Part shown: positions 31,021 to 40,808 of the stretch, in pieces
Position numbering within the stretch: position 1 is the first letter of the stretch
Layout: each line of letters begins with the position of its first letter
Assembly (NCBI RefSeq): GCF_008692785.1
Contig: NZ_VXJV01000009.1
Location: 207,306-271,305, forward strand
Origin: Salmonella enterica subsp. diarizonae
GTDB lineage: Bacteria > Pseudomonadota > Gammaproteobacteria > Enterobacterales > Enterobacteriaceae
Reading direction: 5' to 3'
DNA length: 64,000 bases
The notes under the pieces: generated by a model
What the model saw: the letters and a program-made list of their open reading frames with translations, nothing else
The model's database searches: none
What the model was told of the DNA's origin: nothing
Position numbers and translations under genes: made by a program

Positions 31021-32781
31021 ATGGTAACTCATCGTCAGCGCTACCGTGAAAAAGTCTCCCAGATGGTTAGCTGGGGGCACTGGTTCGCTCTGTTCAATAT
31101 ACTGTTGGCTACGCTGCTCGGCAGCCGTTACCTGTTTGTCGCCGACTGGCCGACAACGCTTGCAGGTCGTATATACTCTTACCTGAGCATTGTCGGGCAC
31201 TTTAGCTTTCTGGTGTTCGCCGCCTATTTACTTATTCTTTTTCCGCTCACGTTTATCGTGATGTCCCAGCGGCTGATGCGGTTTTTATCGGCTATTCTGG
31301 CGACGGCGGGTATGACGTTATTGCTTATCGACAGCGAGGTCTTTACCCGTTTTCACCTGCATCTTAATCCCATTGTCTGGGAGCTGGTCATCAATCCTGA
31401 CCAGAACGAAATGGCGCGCGACTGGCAGCTTATGTTTATTAGCGTGCCGGTTATCTTATTGATTGAGATGTTATTTGCGACATGGAGTTGGCAAAAGCTG
31501 CGCAGCCTCACGCGCCGCCGCCATTTCGCAAGGCCGCTTGCGGCATTCTTTTTCGTCTCCTTTATCGCATCGCACCTTATCTACATCTGGGCAGACGCTA
31601 ATTTTTATCGGCCGATTACCATGCAGCGGGCAAACCTGCCGCTCTCTTATCCGATGACGGCGCGACGTTTTCTTGAAAAACACGGTCTGCTGGATGCGCA
31701 GGAGTATCAGCGCCGTCTGGTAGAGCAAGGCAATCCGGAAGCGGTCTCCGTACAGTACCCGCTCAGCGATTTGCACTATCGCGACATGGGCACCGGTCAG
31801 AATGTGCTGCTCATTACTGTAGACGGCCTGAACTATTCTCGCTTTGAGAAACAGATGCCGGAGCTGGCTAAATTCGCTGAACAAAACATCGACTTCACCC
31901 GTCACATGAGTTCAGGGAATACCACTGACAACGGTATTTTCGGCCTATTTTATGGTGTATCGCCGGGCTACATGGATGGCGTGTTATCCACCAGAACGCC
32001 TGCGGCGCTCATTACCGCGTTGAATCAGCAAGGCTACCAACTGGGACTGTTTTCCTCGGATGGCTTCACCAGCCCGCTTTACCGGCAGGCATTACTGTCC
32101 GATTTTTCGATGCCGGCAGCGCAGACGCAGTCTGATGCGCAGACGGCCAGCCAGTGGATAGACTGGCTTGGGCGCTATGCACAGGAAGATAACCGCTGGT
32201 TCTCATGGGTATCATTTAACGGTACTAACATTGATGACAGCAATCAGAAGAATTTTGTTAAACGCTACGCCAGCGCCGCCAGCGACGTGGATGCGCAAAT
32301 CAATCGGGTTCTGAACGCACTGCGTGAGGCCGGTAAACTCGACAATACCGTCGTGATCATTACCGCTGGTCGCGGCATACCGCTAACGCAGGAAGAAAAC
32401 CGCTTCGCCTGGTCGCGAGGACATCTGCAAGTGCCGCTGGTGATCCACTGGCCGGGGACGCCTGCGCAGCATATTAATGTGCTTACCGACCATACCGATG
32501 TGATGACTACGTTGATGCAACGCCTGTTACACGTCAGTACGCCAGCGAACGAATATTCACAGGGCCAGGACATCTTTACCGTTCCACGTCGCCATAACTG
32601 GGTAACGGCGGCAGACGGTAGTACACTGGCAATTACGACGCCGCAAATGACCCTGGTGCTCAATAATAACGGTAATTATCAGACATATGACTTACACGGC
32701 GAAAAGATCAAAGATCAGAAGCCGCAACTCAGTCTGCTGCTGCAAGTGCTGACAGATGAGAAACGTTTTATCGCTAACTGA
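31021..32781 (+). CDS. yejM: Inner-membrane regulator of lipid A synthesis, YejM/PbgA/LapC
   Basis: YejM senses periplasmic-leaflet LPS and controls LpxC stability through LapB. In Salmonella it also supports PhoPQ-dependent outer-membrane cardiolipin. The ATG at 31021 gives the family length of 586 residues (MVTHRQRYREKVSQMVSWG). Five N-terminal membrane helices (about 20-190) are followed by a sulfatase-like periplasmic domain (about 245-586) with LLITVDGLNYSRFEKQMP. The longer open frame upstream overlaps yejL and is rejected. Confidence 0.96.
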   Translation: MVTHRQRYREKVSQMVSWGHWFALFNILLATLLGSRYLFVADWPTTLAGRIYSYLSIVGHFSFLVFAAYLLILFPLTFIVMSQRLMRFLSAILATAGMTLLLIDSEVFTRFHLHLNPIVWELVINPDQNEMARDWQLMFISVPVILLIEMLFATWSWQKLRSLTRRRHFARPLAAFFFVSFIASHLIYIWADANFYRPITMQRANLPLSYPMTARRFLEKHGLLDAQEYQRRLVEQGNPEAVSVQYPLSDLHYRDMGTGQNVLLITVDGLNYSRFEKQMPELAKFAEQNIDFTRHMSSGNTTDNGIFGLFYGVSPGYMDGVLSTRTPAALITALNQQGYQLGLFSSDGFTSPLYRQALLSDFSMPAAQTQSDAQTASQWIDWLGRYAQEDNRWFSWVSFNGTNIDDSNQKNFVKRYASAASDVDAQINRVLNALREAGKLDNTVVIITAGRGIPLTQEENRFAWSRGHLQVPLVIHWPGTPAQHINVLTDHTDVMTTLMQRLLHVSTPANEYSQGQDIFTVPRRHNWVTAADGSTLAITTPQMTLVLNNNGNYQTYDLHGEKIKDQKPQLSLLLQVLTDEKRFIAN

Positions 32782-32854
32782 TTAATTATAAATCAGTTAG
32801 CACCGCCTCCCCTTGCATTCGCGATGGAAAGCGGTAGTATTAGCACCCACAAGT

Positions 32855-32931
32855 CGGCACGTAGCGCAGCCTGGTAGCGCACCGTCATGGGGTGTCGGGG
32901 GTCGGAGGTTCAAATCCTCTCGTGCCGACCA
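32855..32931 (+). tRNA. proL: tRNA-Pro(GGG)
   Basis: This is a 77-nt cloverleaf with CCA encoded. The acceptor stem CGGCACG pairs with CGTGCCG, the anticodon loop CATGGGGTG carries GGG, and the T-arm is GGAGGTTCAAATCCTC. The sequence is that of enteric proL. Its 3' half is repeated at 38.55 kb, marking it as an integration target. It lies between yejM and the accessory island, as for SPI-12 of S. Typhimurium. Confidence 0.98.
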
Positions 32932-32932
32932 A
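32901..32932 (+). repeat. attL-like site within proL 3' end
   Basis: The 3' end of proL plus one base. It matches 38548-38579 at 30 of 32 positions and keeps the tRNA functional. Confidence 0.75.
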
Positions 32933-32942
32933 AATCCCTTAG

Positions 32943-32972
32943 AAAAACCAACCACTTAAGGTTGGTTTTTTT
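32943..32972 (+). terminator. Intrinsic terminator after proL
   Basis: An 11-bp stem AAAAACCAACC/GGTTGGTTTTT with an ACTTAA loop and T-tract begins 12 nt after the tRNA. It would also insulate the island from upstream transcription. Confidence 0.92.
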
Positions 32973-33550
32973 ATGTCTGTTTTTTGTACGGGGAAGATTT
33001 CGGGAGCTATCGGGGAAAAACCCCCGAGGCCATTCATCTATTACAGGACATCAATTCAGCAGATTACATCACCTGACTCCCGTCAAACTCCCCTGATCTT
33101 GCATCGCTAATGACACACTGATCATGCCAAATACCGACGGAGCACGACGATACCCGTCTTCATCCGCTGGTAGCCGCTCTTTTTTTGACTCCAAATTGCC
33201 TGGTGAAGTCGCGGATAGCTTCTGTACTGCTTAATACGTAACCGGCTGATAAATTCCTATGCCACGCTGTAACCCGGGCTGTCGTAAATGTGAAAAATCA
33301 GGGAGCAGATTTAATTAAACCTGTTACTTAGCCTGAAGCAGGTCTTCTCCGATCATGATGGTTGCCGGCATCCACGTTACAAACTGCCCCGAAAAATATT
33401 CCTGACCTGCCCCCTATTGACGATACCCTGCGCCCACCAGACCCGGTGACATCCCCGGTTCATAGATCACCGGGGGCAGTAATCATGCCGGATCTGGCGG
33501 ACTAATACCCCATTATAAGGGGTTAGAATAAGGCAATGCGGGTAACAGGG
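32973..33550. other. Degenerate DNA at the proL edge, no intact gene
   Basis: This 578-bp stretch is broken by stops in all frames. The element's integrase would be expected here, but I cannot identify even a fragment with confidence. It is probably decayed mobile DNA. Confidence 0.5.
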
Positions 33551-34354
33551 TTACCTACGGGTAAAGGACAGTGTCGCGGCAGTCATCGTTTCGTCGCAAC
33601 GGGAAATATCGCTGTAAGCCGATTTCTGCTTTGTTAACAACAGCCATTCTCCGGCAGGCAGTTGATTTACGGTGATAATCCCTGTTGCATCACTTTTTAA
33701 TATCATTTGCGAGGCATGCTCATGATGTTCAACTGTGTTTCTGTGAGAACGGTGATCGTGGTGATGCTGAGAAACATACTCCGCAGAGTTGATCTCCACT
33801 TCCGCATTCTCCAGGGGGACGTTTTTATACATTATCCTGAATTTTGCAGGATGCTCGCTGGCTTTCAGCGGATTCGTCACAGGAATGATCTCCAGCTCCT
33901 GGCCTGTCGGTTGGGCTATGACAGCCATATCAGCCGGACCTCCGGTGCCTGTGATGGTCCGGGCATATTTTGTGGCAAATTCACAGTAGGTCACATCCGG
34001 CCGCTGCTTTTTATCGGCAGCCCTCCAGCCTGCTGAGGTACGGGACCAGAACGTCGGTTTCATACTGGCGGTAATAATATAGCTTTCTGGTACCGGGATA
34101 TTTTCAGCCCGATAGATATAGGCCTCCCGTGTGGGCTGCAGTGTGATGATCTGTTTTCCATCCGTCAGTCGGGGAAGGGAGAAGTAATGTTTTCTGCCAG
34201 GCAGCGTTCCCCTGTCTGGAAAATGGTGACCGTAACCAATCACTGCCACAACCTCCCTCTGTTCAGAATGAGACGTCACCCAGACATCGTGCGCCCGCAC
34301 GCTGAAAGCCATAAGGGAGAGAAGAAACGTGGCTGAAACGGGTAGTGTTTTCAT
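33551..34354 (-). CDS. Periplasmic His-rich DUF4198 protein, putative metal-uptake partner
   Basis: This 267-residue protein has a Sec signal peptide (MKTLPVSATF...FSVRA, mature protein starting HDVWV). The N-terminal HDVW after cleavage is the hallmark of DUF4198/NikM-like proteins and could bind metal through the free amino end and His. A His-rich loop (HHHDHRSHRNTVEHHEHA, about 198-215) sits in the C-terminal part. It lies 15 nt after a TonB-dependent receptor gene in one operon behind a Zur box. A role as a periplasmic zinc (or nickel/cobalt) carrier is inferred from the His content and the operator. It has no membrane segment besides the signal. Confidence 0.75.
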   Translation of the reverse strand: MKTLPVSATFLLSLMAFSVRAHDVWVTSHSEQREVVAVIGYGHHFPDRGTLPGRKHYFSLPRLTDGKQIITLQPTREAYIYRAENIPVPESYIITASMKPTFWSRTSAGWRAADKKQRPDVTYCEFATKYARTITGTGGPADMAVIAQPTGQELEIIPVTNPLKASEHPAKFRIMYKNVPLENAEVEINSAEYVSQHHHDHRSHRNTVEHHEHASQMILKSDATGIITVNQLPAGEWLLLTKQKSAYSDISRCDETMTAATLSFTRR

Positions 34355-34369
34355 TTGATGTTATTCCTT

Positions 34370-36343
34370 TTACCATTGGTAACTCAGAAAGAAATTCAGT
34401 GAACGCCCGGGAGACGGTAGCCCCTGTACGCTATAAGCCTGCTGATTAAAAGCGTTATCCAGCACCAGAGACGCTGTCATCCCCGCTTTAGTGTCAGGAA
34501 GATGATAATCAAGCGAGAATGCATGCAGGGCATATCCGGGCTGTGTTTCTGCATCTGCTTTTACGTGACGGGCGGGAGCAACAAAGGTACTGCGCCATCC
34601 CGCCGCGAGTCCCTGACCGGGAAGGGGGAGTGCCAGAGTGCTGACAACCGTGTCCGGGTTCAGCGTTCCCAGCCACTCCCGGCTGGCATCATCCATCCCT
34701 TCCGTTCGGTTATATGACAAATCCCAGTTAAACCACCGGGTGGCGTAAGCCGCCTGAACGTCCCAGCCCCAGATTCTGGCGCGCGGAACGTTATAGGAGT
34801 AGGTTCGTTTTCCCGGCATATCGACTCGTGTGGCAATGTAATTTCTGGCATGCGTACTGAAATAGCTGCCTTTCAGCCGAAACTCATCATCTTCCGCAAA
34901 CAATGAAACAAAACGCAGTCCGGCCCCTATTTCCTGAGAAGTATTGGTCTCCGGTTTCAGATCGGGATTTGGAACCCAGTAATTAGGCCGGCCGCGGGCA
35001 TAAAAATGCAGGCCATCCCGGTACATTTCCTCCATTGTCGGTGCCCTGAATGCGGAAGAAACGGACCCATATATGGTGAGCCATTCAGTTGGACTGAGGG
35101 TCAGTGCCGTTCTGGGCGATAATTCCCCGGCCGTCAGTTCCCCGTACTGGGGATTGATACTCTGGTAATGATCGTAACGGATACCCGTCACCAGTGAGAC
35201 AGGAAAATTCCGCAGAGTGATTTCATCCTGCAACAGGCCGGAATAAAAATTAATTTTGCCCTCCGGATAACGCGTTTCGGCTCCGGAAGGCGTGTGGCGC
35301 TGCTGGTAATACTCGACTCCCCAGGAGAAATGATGGGCTGTTGTCTGTGTCTGAATCTCACTACGGTTAAGGACCTTCATGCCGTAGGTTACGCTCTGGC
35401 GGTTCTGACTTTCCCGGCCATCAGGCCTGGCCTTAATCCGGACGTCTGAGGTATACAGACGGGTTTCCAGATCCAGCCAGCTCTGATCGGCAGGATGCAG
35501 GTTATAGCTCAACTGCGCATCGCGTTGTGTGATATGCCGTAAATACGCCGCCGGATTGCCGTTGCCCGCGCGACTCAGTGTGGGGTTACCGGGTTCTTCT
35601 GATGTATTATCATAGAGTCGGATACTGCCGCCTAAAGACTGAGCATGATCGAACTGATAGAGGCCCTTTGCGAGCAGAGCCCCAGGCTTCTCGTCATCAG
35701 GGGCGGTTCCGCCGTCACTTTGTCGAATATTTCCCCGCTGGCGTTTAATTACGGACAGGAGCCCGTCAAAGTTGTCGGTACGACCGAAGGCGGAAATACC
35801 GCCTCCCAGACTGCGATCGCCCGTTGCTCCGGAGGAAAAAATGCGCCAGCCCGCATGCCGGCCATTTTCCAGTAAATCTGCGGCACTGACGGTCTGGTAG
35901 CTGATGACCCCACCAAGGCCTCCGCTGCCATAGAGACTGGACATTGGTCCCCTGACGACTTCCGCTTTTTTGATTAATGCCGGCTCCAGGAAAGTGGCGC
36001 TGCTTTTATCCATCCCACTGTCCTGTCTGACACCGTCCACCATAACAAGCACACCGCTTTTGTCATAACCCCGCAGGTTAAATGTTTGTCCGTTGGTTCT
36101 GCCGACCCCCACGGGGGTGATACCGGCAATGCCCCGAAGAAAATCGCCGGCGGTAAAGGCTGTCCGGGTATAAGCCGCATGATTATCAATCACGTTGACG
36201 ACAGAAGGTACCTCAAAAGCTGAGATTTCGGTCCCGGTTGCGGTAATGGTCATAGTGTCCTCTGCGGGAGAGGACGCATGGCTGAAGGCGGGCATACAAA
36301 GCACAAAAATGGGATAACAGTGAATGGTTGGTAATTTCATCAT
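34370..36343 (-). CDS. TonB-dependent outer-membrane receptor, haem-receptor-like, Zur-type promoter
   Basis: This 657-residue receptor has a signal peptide (to about 24, HASS), TonB box region DTMTITATGTE, a plug domain (about 40-155; VLVMVDGVRQD, VVRGPMSSLYGSGGLGG) and a C-terminal beta-barrel ending in the aromatic residue W (FFLSYQW). The FRAP box (SSAFRAPTMEEMY) and NPDLKPETN box, with a His between them, are marks of HemR/ShuA-type haem receptors. However, the promoter carries a Zur box rather than a Fur box, and the next gene is a His-rich DUF4198 protein. Zinc, or a zinc-linked ligand, is therefore the more likely cargo; the substrate is unproven. Confidence 0.88.
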   Translation of the reverse strand: MMKLPTIHCYPIFVLCMPAFSHASSPAEDTMTITATGTEISAFEVPSVVNVIDNHAAYTRTAFTAGDFLRGIAGITPVGVGRTNGQTFNLRGYDKSGVLVMVDGVRQDSGMDKSSATFLEPALIKKAEVVRGPMSSLYGSGGLGGVISYQTVSAADLLENGRHAGWRIFSSGATGDRSLGGGISAFGRTDNFDGLLSVIKRQRGNIRQSDGGTAPDDEKPGALLAKGLYQFDHAQSLGGSIRLYDNTSEEPGNPTLSRAGNGNPAAYLRHITQRDAQLSYNLHPADQSWLDLETRLYTSDVRIKARPDGRESQNRQSVTYGMKVLNRSEIQTQTTAHHFSWGVEYYQQRHTPSGAETRYPEGKINFYSGLLQDEITLRNFPVSLVTGIRYDHYQSINPQYGELTAGELSPRTALTLSPTEWLTIYGSVSSAFRAPTMEEMYRDGLHFYARGRPNYWVPNPDLKPETNTSQEIGAGLRFVSLFAEDDEFRLKGSYFSTHARNYIATRVDMPGKRTYSYNVPRARIWGWDVQAAYATRWFNWDLSYNRTEGMDDASREWLGTLNPDTVVSTLALPLPGQGLAAGWRSTFVAPARHVKADAETQPGYALHAFSLDYHLPDTKAGMTASLVLDNAFNQQAYSVQGLPSPGRSLNFFLSYQW

Positions 36344-36364
36344 GGTGTAAGAATTGTAAAAAAA

Positions 36365-36387
36365 GAAATGTTATAACATAACATTTT
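36365..36387. promoter_or_regulatory. Zur box upstream of the TonB-dependent receptor
   Basis: GAAATGTTAT-AAC-ATAACATTTT is a 23-bp near-perfect inverted repeat. It differs from the enteric Zur consensus GAAATGTTATANTATAACATTTC (as I recall it) at two positions. It lies 22 nt upstream of the receptor start codon, where a repressor would block transcription under zinc sufficiency. It does not resemble a Fur box. Confidence 0.82.
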
Positions 36388-38305
<1,918 letters not shown>

Positions 38306-38323
38306 ACATCAAAAAATAGCCAT

Positions 38324-38350
38324 TGCTGCTATATATTATATATAGCAGCA
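38324..38350 (+). terminator. Hairpin after nanH
   Basis: A perfect 12-bp stem TGCTGCTATATA/TATATAGCAGCA with a 3-nt loop lies 18 nt after the nanH stop. The T-tract is weak, so termination may be partial. Confidence 0.6.
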
Positions 38351-38373
38351 GTTTCTGCTACATAGCTATATTT

Positions 38374-38533
38374 TTATCGCTGAGCTGGTTTTTCCGGCAA
38401 GTCAGCATTTGAGGCATCAACCCGATTTACCACCCTATATTTTTCCATTCGTCGAGCTGCGCTTTCTCATCATCTGTTGCAATTCCAGGATCAACGGCAT
38501 CCGGTAATGGTGCGGCTTTCAGCCATTTAAAAA
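38374..38533 (-). pseudogene. Phage tail-fibre assembly (Tfa) C-terminal remnant, frameshifted
   Basis: Read leftward, one frame gives [11 protein letters not shown]...[14 protein letters not shown] and the next frame continues [22 protein letters not shown] and a stop. This is the typical Tfa C-terminus of lambdoid phages, broken by a frameshift near the WK-KY junction. It lies directly next to nanH, as in Fels-1-type prophages, and ends beside the att-like repeat. It marks the prophage origin of this part of the island. Confidence 0.72.
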
Positions 38534-38547
38534 CGGCGCCATGGGAT

Positions 38548-38579
38548 GTCGGAGGTTCTAATTCTCTCGTGCCGACCAA
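38548..38579 (+). repeat. attR-like copy of the proL 3' end
   Basis: GTCGGAGGTTC...CGTGCCGACCAA matches the proL 3' end with 2 mismatches in 32 nt. Only the T-arm and acceptor half are present, so it is not a tRNA gene. Confidence 0.75.
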
Positions 38580-39540
38580 TCAATCATCTGAGCCAGTCTA
38601 CAGTCATGCAGACTGGTACAGAACCCCCTTAAAAAGTTGTGCTCTTGCATCCACGGTTTAAATGTCTGTGCTGTGACCGATCGGTCAGCCGCCCCAAAAT
38701 TAGTCAGCCGAAATCTTGCTTTTCTCTAATTAATTCAATTAATTATTGGGATAACTGTAATGCAAAAGCCACGAGCACTCACCACTATCGGGATAAAAAG
38801 TACCCGCTGAATCATTAAAGTAATGGATTATGCCCTTACCCGCTCTGCAAACGCAAAACGCTGCGTGAATGACTACTGGATCTATTGATTGGTCAGCTTT
38901 ATGAACATGGTTGCAGTGAGCTCAAATCCCGCCTCAACCCCTTCGTTAATTATCTGCCGGGCACTCTGTCCTCAAATGCTTTACTGGTAATCCGCAGAAT
39001 AAACCAGGAAGACATCCTTGCCCTCCAGCGGTGAAGAAGAGCTCCCACCTTAACGATAAACTGCTCGCCCCCCTCTACAAGTTGCTCAACAGCTAAGCAG
39101 AGGGTTCACCCGTATCAGCGAAAGCAGCTTCATTGAGCTTCAGCGTGTTGCAGCCTGGATGGAAGCTGATGCTGCAGCAATATGTGAAGCTATTAATAGC
39201 AGGCGTGACGGTGTAGTCGGAGTATGCGAATCGTCTCAAAATGCTGAAACGGCAGATGCACGCGTGGGCCCGATTCGAGCCAATGAGACGACGGGTGATG
39301 AGTTCTCTGGCGTGAAGGGCGCTATTCCTATTGAATATAATGCATTTATTTCTTCTGTATAAAAATAAATCAGCCAGAAAACGCCTCAATATTCATAATA
39401 ATTATCTATTAAAACAATGCAATCGATAGTCACTCACTATTATTTATTAAAGCAACGTCAATACTTATCGCTTTTTGCACTAAAAACGGCAAAAAAAAAT
39501 TTTTTCGATAAAAATTTCAAATTAGAATTTCCTGTAAATA
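38580..39540. other. Decayed junction DNA between the two island blocks
   Basis: There is no intact gene here. A short open stretch at about 38863-39035 reads LLIGQLYEHGCSELKSRLNP and onward, which I do not recognise. Right of it lies a transposase remnant, listed separately. The rest is AT-rich and precedes the LysR gene. Confidence 0.55.
39100..39315 (+). mobile_element. ISL3-like transposase C-terminal remnant, frameshifted
   Basis: One plus-strand frame reads SSFIELQRVAAWMEADAAA and on to RRDGVV. After a frameshift near 39215, a neighbouring frame reads YANRLKMLKRQMHAWARFEP and MRRRVMSSLA, then stops. Together they resemble the conserved end of ISL3-family transposases (typically GxVEGxxNRLKxLKRQMYGRAxFxLLRxRV). 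It is a dead relic lying between the sialidase block and the Tc block. Confidence 0.6.
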
Positions 39541-39580
39541 AAGACTAGAATTATTACTAATTGTTGCCGAGTAAATAGAT

Positions 39581-40408
39581 ATGGGTATTTTCATTTCAAA
39601 AAAGTTAAAATATTTTATAATGGCTATGGAAAAGCGTTCTTTTGCCAGTGCTTCTGAAGCATTGTGTATCACACGCTCACCACTAAGCAAAGCAATCACT
39701 GAAATTGAAGAGCATCTAGACGGCAAATTATTTATCAGAAAACATAATGATTTAATACCCACACCTCTGGCAATAGAATATTATAAAAAATGCAAACCGA
39801 TATACGAAGATTTATTAAAGCTGGAGCAAAACAAAACGGTAAAATCATATAAGATAATTTTCGATAGTTATTTTCCTTTGAGTTTTGTAAATTTCTTACG
39901 CGATTTTATTGAGGCACCAGGTATTGAATTCCGCGTTGAACACACAATTATTACACCTGAGAACCTATTCTCTCTTAAAAATGAAAACAAAATATTTATA
40001 ACTTTCAATGACATAATTGACATTCCGGATGAAAATAAATCCTTATTGACAACCGGAGGCTTGCTCATGCTATCACCATTTATCCCATCAAATAATAACG
40101 TATTCGTATGCAAAGATATTTATATTAATTTCCTGAAAAATATATTTTCAAAAATTTTAGGAGATTTTTTACGTGACATTAACTTTGTTGAACACACTTA
40201 CGATCTTTCCTCTTTGATCTACAAAGTAAAAAATGGTGACGGCCATGCATTGCTCACCAACAAATTAGCACAGTACTATAACCTCAATGGAATAAAAAAA
40301 ACGCCAATAAAAGAATATAACAGTCGCTTAGTCATTTATCATGATGCGTCTGTTCTGGATAGCAGACCTTTGTTAAAATTGAAACAAATACTTAATGATT
40401 TTATTTAG
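39581..40408 (+). CDS. LysR-type transcriptional regulator, putative Tc-locus regulator
   Basis: This 275-residue LysR-family protein is somewhat shorter than the usual 290-310. The N-terminal winged helix (about 5-65) shows FIMAMEKRSFASASEALCITRSPLSKAITEIEEHLDGKLFIR in family order; the remainder is a diverged effector domain. The coding sequence is strongly AT-rich. It is transcribed in the same direction as the toxin genes, ends in its own terminator, and lies 400 bp before A1. LysR regulators also precede Tc genes in Yersinia, so control of the Tc operon is likely but inferred from position. Confidence 0.8.
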   Translation: MGIFISKKLKYFIMAMEKRSFASASEALCITRSPLSKAITEIEEHLDGKLFIRKHNDLIPTPLAIEYYKKCKPIYEDLLKLEQNKTVKSYKIIFDSYFPLSFVNFLRDFIEAPGIEFRVEHTIITPENLFSLKNENKIFITFNDIIDIPDENKSLLTTGGLLMLSPFIPSNNNVFVCKDIYINFLKNIFSKILGDFLRDINFVEHTYDLSSLIYKVKNGDGHALLTNKLAQYYNLNGIKKTPIKEYNSRLVIYHDASVLDSRPLLKLKQILNDFI

Positions 40409-40411
40409 TAA

Positions 40412-40440
40412 AAAACCGCCTTTTTAGAAGGCGGTTTTAG
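40412..40440 (+). terminator. Intrinsic terminator after the LysR gene
   Basis: A perfect 9-bp stem AAAACCGCC/GGCGGTTTT starts 4 nt after the stop. It separates the regulator from the tc operon, which therefore needs its own promoter. Confidence 0.9.
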
Positions 40441-40808
40441 TACCAATACGCAAGTACTAACTCAAAAAGTCAAATCGAAATTTTTGCTAACTCTATTAGG
40501 GTTAATCTAAAAACCCTCCCCTATTTTCACTTCCTGATATCCATAGCATCGATCTTCACGTCTTTAGACGGGCATCTTCTCTATAAGATCGCGTTAGTTC
40601 ACTTTTCTTATCTGATGACAAAACTGCACTTATTGAGTCATTTATTGAAAAAAAAACCACCCAAAATATTTATAATACTTATTGTAGTGTGATTAAGAAA
40701 AACATAATTCATTGTCTCTATCAAAAGTAGAGACATATCAACTATACAAGTAATGCCATTACATATACTGCGTAAAAGGCATTATCTGTAACAATAAAGG
40801 ATAGTGAA
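40441..40808 (+). promoter_or_regulatory. tc operon promoter/leader region with two dyads
   Basis: This 368-bp AT-rich region lies before A1. It holds a perfect 7-bp inverted repeat GTCTCTA-N7-TAGAGAC (40714-40734). It also has a wider one, AATGCC...GGCATT (40752-40783), 25 nt before the start codon. These may be regulator sites or leader hairpins. The A1 ribosome site is AAAGGATAG. Confidence 0.55.

Noticed and set aside
32973..33550. Integrase gene expected next to proL
   Set aside because: All frames are interrupted, and I could not match any fragment to a tyrosine recombinase.
36365..36387. Fur box in front of the haem-receptor-like gene
   Set aside because: The palindrome ATGTTAT...ATAACAT does not fit the Fur core GATAATGATAATCATTATC. 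It fits the Zur consensus closely.
38548..38579. Possible second tRNA-Pro gene
   Set aside because: Only the T-arm and 3' acceptor half are present; the D-arm and anticodon arm are missing. It is an att-type copy of the proL end.
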